Shown here: piece by piece, positions 1 to 4,820 of the stretch
How the letters are laid out: every line of letters starts with the position of its first letter
Position numbering within the stretch: the stretch's first letter is position 1
NCBI GenBank assembly: GCA_030616435.1
Contig: JAUWXI010000025.1
Location: 1 to 5,437 of the forward strand
Source of the DNA: Candidatus Parcubacteria bacterium
Lineage (GTDB): Bacteria; Patescibacteriota; Minisyncoccia; Minisyncoccales; JAUWXI01
Direction of reading: 5' to 3'
Length of the DNA stretch: 5,437 nt
Notes under the pieces: model-generated
Databases searched by the model: none
Told to the model about the DNA's origin: nothing
Seen by the model: only the letters and a program-made list of their open reading frames with translations
Program-made: the position numbers and the translations under genes

Positions 1-783
1 ATTCTTAATTATAAAGCATATCTAACATCTCGAGATCGAAAAACTCCTAAAAAAGAAAAGGGTGAAAAACGTCTCTCTAGTTTTTCAATAAACAGAATGC
101 TCTCTGCTCTCCGTTCCTATTTAAAATTTTTAATAGATATGGATTATAAGCCTCCGATTCCTCCTAATGCGATTAAATTAGTAAAGACTGCAAAAAAACA
201 TCCTCGAGTTGGAGAACTTGAAGAAATAATAAAACTTATAGAGTCCCCTAACAAATTTGAAAAAAATGAAAAGATTGTGTTGAGAAACCGAACAATGCTT
301 GAAATATTGTTTTCTACAGGTGTGAGAATTTCCGAGCTTATGAATATCAAAAAAGAACACATTGATAAAAGAGGAAGAATCTTTATTAAAGGTAAAGGCA
401 AAAAAGAAAGATTTGTTTATTTAACTCCAAGAGCTCAAAAACATCTTAAAAACTACTTAGAAGTTCGGGGAAAAACAGATTCTCCTCATGTGTTTATTCC
501 CTATCGCGGAAAGAATGTTCATAAAAAAAATAAAAAACTTTCTCCAAATTATTTACAAGAGAAAGTTAAAAGATATCGAACGTTGTTAGGAATCAACGTT
601 CCGATTTCGTGTCATGGCATCCGCCATGCCTTCGCTTCTTATTTGGCTGAAAGCGGAGCTAGTGTTGCAGCAATCCAAACCCTTTTGGGACACGAGTCTT
701 TAGACACTACCACTCGCTATGTGAATATTTCAGATCGTTATGCTGAGAAAATATTCAGAAAATATCACCCCTTAAAAAAATAA
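1..783 (+). CDS. XerC/XerD-like tyrosine recombinase (5' end outside window)
   Basis: Site-specific DNA recombinase of the phage-integrase family, which cuts and rejoins DNA through a phosphotyrosine intermediate. The frame is open from base 1, and the first Met (97) lies inside the core-binding domain, so the true start is upstream; 260 residues are visible. Residues about 1-65 (first visible codon = 1) are the end of the helical SAM-like DNA-binding domain. The catalytic domain follows with the full set: Arg109 in TGVRISEL, Lys132 or Lys134 in GKGKKER, His205 and Arg208 in HGIRH, His231 in LLGHESL and nucleophile Tyr240 in TTRYVNI. Xer proteins are near 300 aa, so about 40 residues are missing. 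Intact catalytic residues and a Xer-like C-terminus favour a chromosome dimer resolvase, but a phage or element integrase cannot be excluded. No dif-like site was recognised. It ends in TAA directly against a minus-strand gene. Confidence 0.93.
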   Translation: MLNYKAYLTSRDRKTPKKEKGEKRLSSFSINRMLSALRSYLKFLIDMDYKPPIPPNAIKLVKTAKKHPRVGELEEIIKLIESPNKFEKNEKIVLRNRTMLEILFSTGVRISELMNIKKEHIDKRGRIFIKGKGKKERFVYLTPRAQKHLKNYLEVRGKTDSPHVFIPYRGKNVHKKNKKLSPNYLQEKVKRYRTLLGINVPISCHGIRHAFASYLAESGASVAAIQTLLGHESLDTTTRYVNISDRYAEKIFRKYHPLKK

Positions 784-939
784 CTACTCTACTTCCTCAA
801 TTATTAAAGGTTCTTTTTGTTGGGTAGAACAGGTTATAAAGCCCACAGCAAAAGAAAGCAAAGAGATTAAAATCACCCCAATAACCAGAATAATATCTTC
901 TTGATTTTTTTTAATAAATTCTCTAATTTTCGCTAACAT
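784..939 (-). CDS. Small single-pass membrane protein, 51 aa
   Basis: Hypothetical protein of unknown function. It starts MLAKIREFIKKNQEDI, a basic and polar segment likely to stay in the cytoplasm. A hydrophobic stretch follows at about residues 16-36 (IILVIGVILISLL, then SFAVGFI), then Cys37 and a short acidic tail ending IIEEVE, predicted outside. The single Cys is not in a lipobox. Support for a real gene: ATG start, clean charge-TM-charge design, an extended -10 promoter just upstream, and a start only 12 bases after the oxidoreductase stop. The leader TTAAAAAGCAAA has no Shine-Dalgarno, so translation may be coupled to the upstream gene or nearly leaderless. Its TAG stop touches the recombinase TAA. 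The architecture resembles small N-in membrane proteins I associate with Parcubacteria; this is memory, not a search. Confidence 0.75.
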   Translation of the reverse strand: MLAKIREFIKKNQEDIILVIGVILISLLSFAVGFITCSTQQKEPLIIEEVE

Positions 940-950
940 TTTGCTTTTTA

Positions 951-980
951 ATTATAACAAAAAATCGCTTTCCATCTTAA
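951..980 (-). promoter_or_regulatory. Putative sigma70 extended -10 promoter for the 51-aa gene
   Basis: On the minus strand, TTAAGA (975-980, 4/6 match to -35) is followed by an 18-base spacer and TGT-TATAAT (perfect -10 at 951-956 with a TGn extension). The -10 overlaps the TAA stop of the oxidoreductase. The predicted transcript would start about 6 bases before the ATG at 939, giving an almost leaderless mRNA. TATAAT is common by chance in AT-rich DNA; the TGn extension and position raise the odds. Confidence 0.45.
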
Positions 981-1893
981 TGTTTTGGGGGAGAATCCAT
1001 GGCATGTTAAATCCCAAAAAATAAACTAAGGTAGTGATTGTCTTGGAAAAAATAATTTTTGAAAGAAAAAATTTTTTCATTGCCCTTTGATAATTAAAGA
1101 AATTTGGGAAATGTTTTAAGAGAATGTCTGCAGCGATCAGTCCCCAGATTACCCCTCCCCCACTCCAAGGTTTTGTAATTCCAGCAGCATCGCCACAGAG
1201 AGTGACTGTCGGGTGGTGAGGAATTGAAAATCCTTGGGGCACCAAGGCTGATCTTATTTTTCTGAGAGAAAGTTTGTTCCTTTTTAAGAATCTATTAAAA
1301 TACTCGTTGGCCTTTTGAGGTTTGGCAATTATTCCATATTCTATCTCTTTACCTCGAGGGATTCTCCAGATAAAACCCTGGTTTATAAGAGGCCAGACCT
1401 CAACAAAATTTTCAAAGCATTTTTCTTTAACAAATCCCTGAATAGCTAATCTAAAAGAAGGATTTTTTATTCCGAGACTTTTCCTCACAAAAGAAAAAAC
1501 TCCATCACAACCAATTATCTTATCAAACCCCCTCGGCAGAGATTGAGCCTCATGATTTAAGAAAATTTTTGCGCCCGCTCTTTTGGCTAACGAAGCAACC
1601 AGTTTATCTAAGTCCAAATGGCTCATTACAAAAAATTTTTGAGAGAATTTTACTTTAATAGTCTTTTTTGGGAAATGGACCAGAACAAAATCTATTCTAT
1701 TTTGAATTAACTGCTTACTCTCTGGAACAAACTTTAAGATTCTTTTGGAAAAATGACCCGAACAGGTCTCTTTACCAATCGTCTTTCTTTTTTCAAAAAC
1801 ACTTACATCGTGGCCCTGTTTAGATAACTTCCAGGCTAGATACAATCCACAAATGCCACCTCCTATAATAGCTACCTTTTGATTTTTTTTCAC
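952..1893 (-). CDS. FAD-dependent oxidoreductase, geranylgeranyl-reductase type
   Basis: Flavoprotein resembling the geranylgeranyl reductase/FixC group, which reduces double bonds of isoprenoid chains or related substrates. The substrate here is unknown. Motifs in order (313 aa): an FAD-binding Rossmann segment VAIIGGGICGLYLA (7-20) ending in acidic Glu34; CSG at 44-46, matching the family's conserved Cys-x-Gly; GCDGVFSFVRK (128-138), the second FAD motif; FIWRIP (174-179), matching the family's aromatic-Trp-x-x-Pro substrate-site motif; and GDAAG plus KPWSGGG (234-247), contacting FAD. The C-terminal 55 residues are rich in aromatic and hydrophobic residues, which may seat it at the membrane. 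It is shorter than typical members (near 390 aa) but keeps all FAD motifs. The start is GTG; an in-frame TAA lies ten codons upstream, with no better start between. No Shine-Dalgarno is visible. Confidence 0.88.
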   Translation of the reverse strand: MKKNQKVAIIGGGICGLYLAWKLSKQGHDVSVFEKRKTIGKETCSGHFSKRILKFVPESKQLIQNRIDFVLVHFPKKTIKVKFSQKFFVMSHLDLDKLVASLAKRAGAKIFLNHEAQSLPRGFDKIIGCDGVFSFVRKSLGIKNPSFRLAIQGFVKEKCFENFVEVWPLINQGFIWRIPRGKEIEYGIIAKPQKANEYFNRFLKRNKLSLRKIRSALVPQGFSIPHHPTVTLCGDAAGITKPWSGGGVIWGLIAADILLKHFPNFFNYQRAMKKFFLSKIIFSKTITTLVYFLGFNMPWILPQNIKMESDFLL

Positions 1894-1937
1894 TATTGAT
1901 ATTTTTTTAAATTTTTGTTAAACTATGTTATTGAAAT
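1894..1937. promoter_or_regulatory. 44-bp divergent spacer with promoters for rpmA (+) and the oxidoreductase (-)
   Basis: Plus strand: TTGATA (1896-1901, 5/6), 17-base spacer, TGT-TAAACT (-10 at 1919-1924, 4/6 with TGn extension). The predicted start is about 7 bases before the rpmA ATG, so the mRNA is nearly leaderless and has no Shine-Dalgarno. Minus strand: candidates are weaker, the best being TTGTCT-17-CATAGT, which begins inside rpmA and is 4/6 in each box. Two genes sharing so short a spacer implies overlapping promoters and possible mutual interference. Confidence 0.4.
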
Positions 1938-2210
1938 ATGGCAAAGACAAAATCTAAAAAAGGAACAAGATTAGGAAGAGAATCAAAACCCAAATACTTG
2001 GGAGTGAAACTTTTTGAGGGACAAAAAGTAAGGCCTGGAATGATAATTATCCGCCAGAGAGGTACGAAATTCCTTCCTGGAAAAAATGTGAGTTTGGGAA
2101 GAGATTACACAATTTATGCCAAAAAGGAGGGAGTTGTTCACTTTCGAGAAAAAAGAAAAAGACTTTTCAACAAATCCCAAAGACGATCGAAAGTGGTGGA
2201 TGTTTTGTAG
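1938..2210 (+). CDS. rpmA: Large ribosomal subunit protein bL27
   Basis: Component of the 50S subunit whose flexible N-terminus reaches the peptidyl-transferase centre. The 90-aa length is close to the usual 85. Landmarks of the family: the lysine-rich start MAKTKSKKGT, GRESKPKYLGVKLFEG (14-29), the hallmark IIRQRGTKFLPG (37-48), then GRDYTIYAKKEGVVHF (54-69) and a basic C-terminus. The N-terminus starts directly at the mature form, without the cleavable leader of Firmicutes L27. The ATG at 1938 gives exactly the family N-terminus; there is no Shine-Dalgarno, only ATTGAAAT before it. The usual upstream partner rplU (L21) is absent: a divergent oxidoreductase lies there instead. The TAG stop abuts the rplI stop with no gap, so any rpmA read-through would be antisense to rplI. 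Confidence 0.97.
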   Translation: MAKTKSKKGTRLGRESKPKYLGVKLFEGQKVRPGMIIIRQRGTKFLPGKNVSLGRDYTIYAKKEGVVHFREKRKRLFNKSQRRSKVVDVL

Positions 2211-2699
2211 TTATTCTTCCTTAGTTTCAGTAGCTTCAGGAACTTCAGCTTCTTCAGCTATTTCCTCAATTATCACCTTTATTTCAGCTTCCAGTTTATG
2301 AGGAAGATTAATTTTTACCGGAAACTCCCCTAGCTCCTTTAAGGGTTCTGCCAGTGCAATCTGGCTCTTTTTTATTTCAAAACCCAAATCTTTTAACTCT
2401 TTATAGATTTTTAAAGTATTGATGGAACCGAAAATGTGGCCATCCTGTCCTACCTTAACAGGAAATGTGATTTCTTGACCATCAAGTTTGGAAGCTAAAC
2501 TTTGTACTTCTTTTAGTTCTTTTTCAGCTTCTTCTTTTTGGATTTCCTTTTGAGCTTTAAGCCATTCTAAGTTCTTTCTTGTCGCCACCTTTGCCAGGCC
2601 TTTTGGAATCAAAAAATTTTTAGCATAGCCTGCCTTCACCTTCTTTATCTCATACTTTTCTCCAAGATTTTCTATCTTTTTTAAGAGAATGACTTTCAT
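2211..2699 (-). CDS. rplI: Large ribosomal subunit protein bL9
   Basis: 50S protein that binds 23S rRNA near the L1 stalk and affects translational fidelity. It has 162 aa against about 149 in E. coli. The N-domain (1-50) begins MKVILLKKIENLGEKYEIK and carries the L9 signature VKAGYAKNFLIPKG (21-34). A long charged helix (about 41-75) links to the C-domain (about 76-148) with GHIFGSINT. The last 16 residues are an acidic Glu/Ala/Thr tail absent from E. coli L9; the coding DNA repeats CTTCAG there on the plus strand. The gene starts 23 bases after the S41 protease stop and is probably co-transcribed with it. AGGT, 10 bases before the ATG, is a weak Shine-Dalgarno. A TATAAT at 2722-2727 overlaps the protease stop but has no well-spaced -35. 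Presence of L9 is informative because several CPR lineages lack it. Confidence 0.97.
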   Translation of the reverse strand: MKVILLKKIENLGEKYEIKKVKAGYAKNFLIPKGLAKVATRKNLEWLKAQKEIQKEEAEKELKEVQSLASKLDGQEITFPVKVGQDGHIFGSINTLKIYKELKDLGFEIKKSQIALAEPLKELGEFPVKINLPHKLEAEIKVIIEEIAEEAEVPEATETKEE

Positions 2700-2722
2700 A
2701 CTATTTTCTACCTACTATCTTA

Positions 2723-3895
2723 TTATAATTCTTTTATCACCTCAATTGCCTTGTCAAGTTGGGGGTCTCTTTCCTGTTCATAATCTTCGGTTGTCATTTC
2801 AATTTTAATATCAGGTTCCAACCCAACATCGGTAATCAATTCTCCTTTTGGTGTCAACCAGTTGGCTACTGTCACCTTTAAAGAAGAACCCTCTCTCAGT
2901 TCTTCTAGCTCCTGAACACTCCCTTTCCCAAATGAACTCTCCCCTATTATCTTTACTCCCCTATTGTCTCTCAAGGCTGCAGCCAAGATCTCAGAACCTG
3001 AAGCCGAACCCTGATTTATCAAAACAACAACAGGGTAGTTTAAGAATCTCTCATTTCCTCGAGCCTTGTATTCTTTTTTGTCCATATCTCCCCCAAAATC
3101 TTCAATAGCTACAATTTGACCCCTTTTCAAAAACCAGCCAGCAATATCTTGGGCTACTTCCAAATAGCCACCGGGATTGTTTCTCAAGTCCAAAATAATT
3201 TTTTGGGCAGGGCTGTCTAAAATCTCAATCGCTGCCTTTTTAAAATCAGAGAAAGCCTTTCCAGAAAAATGATAAAGCTTTAAATAGGCAATATCATCTT
3301 CTTTCATTTCCCATTTCAGAGAAGGAATTTCAATCACTCCTCTTCTTATTGTAAATTCCTTTGGTTTCTCCCAGCCCTCTCTCAAAATTGTCAAGGTAAC
3401 CTCTGTTCCTTTTGGTCCTCTAATCAAAGTAACAGCTTCATCAATTGTAATATCTTTTGTGAAAGTATCCTCAATTTTCAAAATTTTATCACCTGGCAAA
3501 AGACCTGCTTTTTGAGCTGGCGTCCCTTCCAAAGGTGCGATAATCAAAAGTTCCCCTTCTTTCATTCCAATCTCCATGCCTACTCCCTCAAAAATACCTT
3601 CGATATCCTCTTTGAATTTTTTTGTATCTTCAGGATTTAAAAAAGTAGTGTAAGGATCACCTAAAGTCTTTACCATTCCAGTAATTGCTCCGTAAATCAT
3701 TTCCTGGACATTAAGTTTTCCTGGCTCAACAAACTTCTCTTCCAAAACATTCCAAGTCTGCCAAAAAACGGAAAAATCAATATTTTCGGGAGGACAAATC
3801 TCACAAACCACAGAAGACTCACCCAAAAAGAATCCTCCTAAAAATACACCTGAAACCAACAAAAGCAAGAAAATTGTTTTCTTAATTTCTAACAT
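2723..3895 (-). CDS. S41 family C-terminal processing protease with PDZ domain (CtpA/CtpB type)
   Basis: Membrane-anchored serine protease that trims or degrades extracytoplasmic proteins from their C-termini. Domains (390 aa): a short basic N-terminus (KK at 5-6) and hydrophobic anchor (about 8-25) with no convincing lipobox before Cys31; an N-terminal helical region with TLGDPYTTFLNPED (77-90); a PDZ domain (about 98-182) with GVGMEIG and AGLLPGDKILKI; and the peptidase core (about 200-365). The predicted catalytic Ser299 (GSASGSE), Lys324 (SFGKGS) and Gln328 keep the 25- and 4-residue spacing of Tsp Ser430/Lys455/Gln459. The family's usual SASASE reads SASGSE here. LRNNPGGYL (237-245) and GLEPDI (358-363) are also typical. 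The ATG gives a sensible signal anchor and sits just after a promoter; only a weak AGAG precedes it. rplI follows 23 bases downstream. The substrate is unknown. Confidence 0.95.
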   Translation of the reverse strand: MLEIKKTIFLLLLVSGVFLGGFFLGESSVVCEICPPENIDFSVFWQTWNVLEEKFVEPGKLNVQEMIYGAITGMVKTLGDPYTTFLNPEDTKKFKEDIEGIFEGVGMEIGMKEGELLIIAPLEGTPAQKAGLLPGDKILKIEDTFTKDITIDEAVTLIRGPKGTEVTLTILREGWEKPKEFTIRRGVIEIPSLKWEMKEDDIAYLKLYHFSGKAFSDFKKAAIEILDSPAQKIILDLRNNPGGYLEVAQDIAGWFLKRGQIVAIEDFGGDMDKKEYKARGNERFLNYPVVVLINQGSASGSEILAAALRDNRGVKIIGESSFGKGSVQELEELREGSSLKVTVANWLTPKGELITDVGLEPDIKIEMTTEDYEQERDPQLDKAIEVIKEL

Positions 3896-3911
3896 ATATC
3901 TCTATATATAA

Positions 3912-3940
3912 TTTATAGCAAAAAAATTCAAATTAGTCCA
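3912..3940 (-). promoter_or_regulatory. Putative promoter of the S41 protease-rplI unit
   Basis: On the minus strand TGGACT (3935-3940, 4/6) lies 17 bases from TATAAA (3912-3917, 5/6). Transcription would begin about 10 bases before the ATG at 3895. An overlapping alternative, TTGAAT-17-TATATA with its -10 at 3903-3908, would give an essentially leaderless mRNA. Either supports a promoter between the upstream hairpin and the protease. Confidence 0.5.
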
Positions 3941-3950
3941 CTGATTTATT

Positions 3951-3995
3951 AAAAAGGATAAAGTCCGGTTTTGATATATTATCACTACCGGACTT
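3951..3995 (-). terminator. Probable Rho-independent terminator after the 65-aa gene
   Basis: A 35-base hairpin: AAGTCCGGT (3961-3969) pairs with ACCGGACTT (3987-3995). After a 2x2 internal loop, TGATA (3972-3976) pairs with TATCA (3980-3984) around a three-base loop. On the minus strand it is followed by TATCCTTTTT, an imperfect T tract. It lies 26 bases past the TAG of the 65-aa gene and before the protease promoter, where a terminator is expected. The T tract starts four bases late, so efficiency is uncertain. Confidence 0.6.
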
Positions 3996-4021
3996 ATTTA
4001 TTTGATCGATAATGCCTCTTT

Positions 4022-4219
4022 CTAACTTAAGGTCATAAATAAAAGATACATTATCAACCCCGCTGCCACCATGTACACCACAAGGGAGATCAGGGGAAGA
4101 GACACTTTTTCTTTTAAGAGAGTATCTAGCATTTCCTTTCGCCTCTTCCACATAAGTTCTAATATGAGGAAGACCAATATAATTCCCAAAAAGATTAGAA
4201 AAATTAATGGCTCTTTCAC
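4022..4219 (-). CDS. Small two-helix membrane protein, 65 aa
   Basis: Function not recognised. Two hydrophobic segments are visible: residues about 5-24 (LIFLIFLGIILVFLILELMW) and about 40-62 (SLPLISLVVYM, then VAAGLIMYLLF), joined by a basic loop WKRRKEMLDTLLKEK that should lie in the cytoplasm, giving an N-out/C-out hairpin. The start is GTG, six bases after a perfect GGAGG, and an upstream -35/-10 pair plus a downstream hairpin frame it as a single-gene transcription unit. These signals make it far more credible than the overlapping frame across 3933-4151. The protein lies upstream of the membrane-anchored S41 protease, but a terminator and a second promoter separate them, so a shared role is speculative. 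Confidence 0.82.
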   Translation of the reverse strand: MKEPLIFLIFLGIILVFLILELMWKRRKEMLDTLLKEKVSLPLISLVVYMVAAGLIMYLLFMTLS

Positions 4220-4225
4220 AGCTTT

Positions 4226-4235
4226 CCTCCTTTCT
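4226..4235 (-). promoter_or_regulatory. Perfect Shine-Dalgarno deciding the GTG start of the 65-aa gene
   Basis: The minus strand reads AGAAAGGAGG, complementary over ten bases to the usual 3' end of bacterial 16S rRNA, six bases before the GTG at 4219. This fixes the start codon. It contrasts with rpmA, the oxidoreductase and the 51-aa gene, which show none. Confidence 0.85.
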
Positions 4236-4274
4236 TTAATTTAATTTTAAATTTACTACAATGTTATAATAATA

Positions 4275-4302
4275 ACTATAGCATATAAATTAAAAAAGTC
4301 AA
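4275..4302 (-). promoter_or_regulatory. Strong sigma70-type promoter for the 65-aa gene
   Basis: On the minus strand TTGACT (4297-4302, 5/6) is followed by a 16-base spacer ending TGC and by TATAGT (4275-4280, 5/6), an extended -10. The predicted start near 4268 gives a leader of about 49 AU-rich bases before the GTG, carrying the Shine-Dalgarno at its end. Confidence 0.75.
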
Positions 4303-4492
4303 CCCAGAAAAGTACAAATTGATCTTTTATAGTACTCCAGAATTCGGAGTGACTTCGCTGCGATCTTCGACAATTTCAAGGTTTTCTAAGAATTAATTAT
4401 AACTCATTACAGTAAATTTTTCTGGGAAAATTTACTGCTTTGGCGGCAAATTCATAAATAAGCAAAAAGAAAGAACCTTTCGAAACTTCATT
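4303..4492. other. Intergenic spacer without a supported gene
   Basis: About 190 bases between the 65-aa gene promoter and the terminator of the 52-aa gene. The longest frame I noticed is a 19-codon minus-strand ATG frame with no ribosome binding site, which I do not accept. The stretch holds a small inverted repeat (ACTCC 4334-4338 / GGAGT 4346-4350), a GC-richer patch around 4346-4380, and the 11-bp inverted repeat listed separately. A small RNA is possible, but no well-spaced promoter was found inside. Confidence 0.6.
4410..4437. repeat. Perfect 11-bp inverted repeat (hairpin) in a non-coding spacer
   Basis: CAGTAAATTTT (4410-4420) and AAAATTTACTG (4427-4437) are exact reverse complements around TCTGGG. 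Neither strand has a T tract after it, so it is not a standard Rho-independent terminator. Possible roles are an RNA-stabilising element, a protein-binding palindrome or the remnant of a small repeat family. Confidence 0.7.
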
Positions 4493-4533
4493 AAAATAAA
4501 AAGGCCCAAGAGTTATTTGGCTCTTGAACCTTT
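4493..4533 (-). terminator. Rho-independent terminator of the 52-aa gene
   Basis: On the minus strand AAAGGTTCAAGAG (4521-4533) pairs with CTCTTGGGCCTTT (4500-4512) around an 8-base loop: 13 pairs including two G-U wobbles, running straight into TTTTTATTTT. The same wobbles become C-A mismatches when read as plus-strand RNA, so the element is directional and serves the minus-strand gene ending at 4585. Confidence 0.85.
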
Positions 4534-4584
4534 ATTAGCAAAATATCTTTAATCTTCTATCCCCGCTTTTTTAAAAGCTAAGGA

Positions 4585-4743
4585 TTATTCTTTTGCTATA
4601 AATGTTCCTATCCAAAATATAGTAGCAACATTCCAGCTTATACCATATACCAACTGGTTATCCAATATACCAGATACGAAACCAACTGCACAGGCACAAA
4701 CACCTAATATTTCTAATGCTAACGTCAATCTTTCTCTGTTCAT
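4585..4743 (-). CDS. Small two-helix membrane protein, 52 aa
   Basis: Function not recognised. The protein starts MNRERLTLALEILGVCACAV and ends WIGTFIAKE. Two hydrophobic segments can be drawn: about residues 7-26 (with Cys16 and Cys18) and about 33-50 (aromatic, with Trp38 and Trp44), joined by a short GILDNQ turn. Only two basic residues (Arg3, Arg5) precede the first helix, and Lys51 ends the second, fitting an N-in/C-in hairpin. The gene is short but fully equipped: AGGAGGT seven bases before the ATG, a near-consensus promoter, and a strong terminator about 50 bases past TAA. That set of signals, more than the protein itself, makes it convincing. Possible roles include a small membrane regulator, a toxin-like peptide or a subunit accessory protein; nothing in the sequence selects among these. 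Confidence 0.8.
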   Translation of the reverse strand: MNRERLTLALEILGVCACAVGFVSGILDNQLVYGISWNVATIFWIGTFIAKE

Positions 4744-4750
4744 CTTTTTT

Positions 4751-4757
4751 ACCTCCT
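4751..4757 (-). promoter_or_regulatory. Shine-Dalgarno of the 52-aa gene
   Basis: The minus strand reads AGGAGGT followed by AAAAAAG and the ATG at 4743. It is a full-strength site with ideal spacing and fixes the start. Confidence 0.85.
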
Positions 4758-4781
4758 CCTATTTTAAAATTTTAAAGATTT

Positions 4782-4812
4782 GTTGGAATCGAATTTTATT
4801 TGATTTTCCAAC
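4782..4812 (-). promoter_or_regulatory. Stem-loop at the predicted 5' end of the 52-aa gene mRNA
   Basis: GTTGGAA (4782-4788) and TTCCAAC (4806-4812) are perfect reverse complements around a 17-base loop. With the -10 at 4821-4826, transcription should begin near 4813-4815, so the stem would form the first bases of the mRNA. A 5' hairpin commonly protects bacterial transcripts from 5'-end-dependent decay; a ligand- or protein-binding role is also possible. Confidence 0.5.
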
Positions 4813-4820
4813 TATATCTT

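Noticed and set aside
144..401. Hydrophobic 85-aa minus-strand frame within the recombinase
   Set aside because: It is antisense to a highly conserved catalytic domain; Lys/Asn/Ile-rich sense codons produce Phe/Ile/Leu-rich antisense frames.
2116..2301. 61-aa plus-strand frame spanning the rpmA-rplI junction
   Set aside because: It is out of frame with rpmA and antisense to the rplI tail; its Ser-rich C-terminus is the complement of the Glu/Ala-rich L9 tail.
2722..2750. TATAAT overlapping the protease stop as a separate rplI promoter
   Set aside because: A perfect TTGACA occurs upstream but 24 bases away, and no acceptable -35 sits at 16-18 bases; the motif follows from a TTA-TAA-T codon context.
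2848..3108. 86-aa plus-strand frame inside the S41 gene
   Set aside because: It is antisense to the peptidase core including the catalytic Ser region, with no regulatory signals.
3961..3995. Dyad considered as a dif/Xer recombination site
   Set aside because: The arms are GC-rich and exactly complementary with a nested hairpin, unlike the 11-6-11 dif layout; position after a stop fits a terminator better.
3933..4151. 72-aa minus-strand open frame overlapping the 65-aa gene
   Set aside because: It overlaps the better supported gene in another frame, has no Shine-Dalgarno, and its last third runs through the terminator-like hairpin. Composition is not protein-like.
4439..4496. 19-codon minus-strand ATG frame (MKFRKVLSFCLFMNL...)
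   Set aside because: It is very short, starts inside the terminator T tract, and has no ribosome binding site or promoter.
4565..4578. GCTTTT/AAAAGC palindrome after the 52-aa gene
   Set aside because: The loop of two bases is too tight and no T tract follows; the real terminator lies at 4493-4533.
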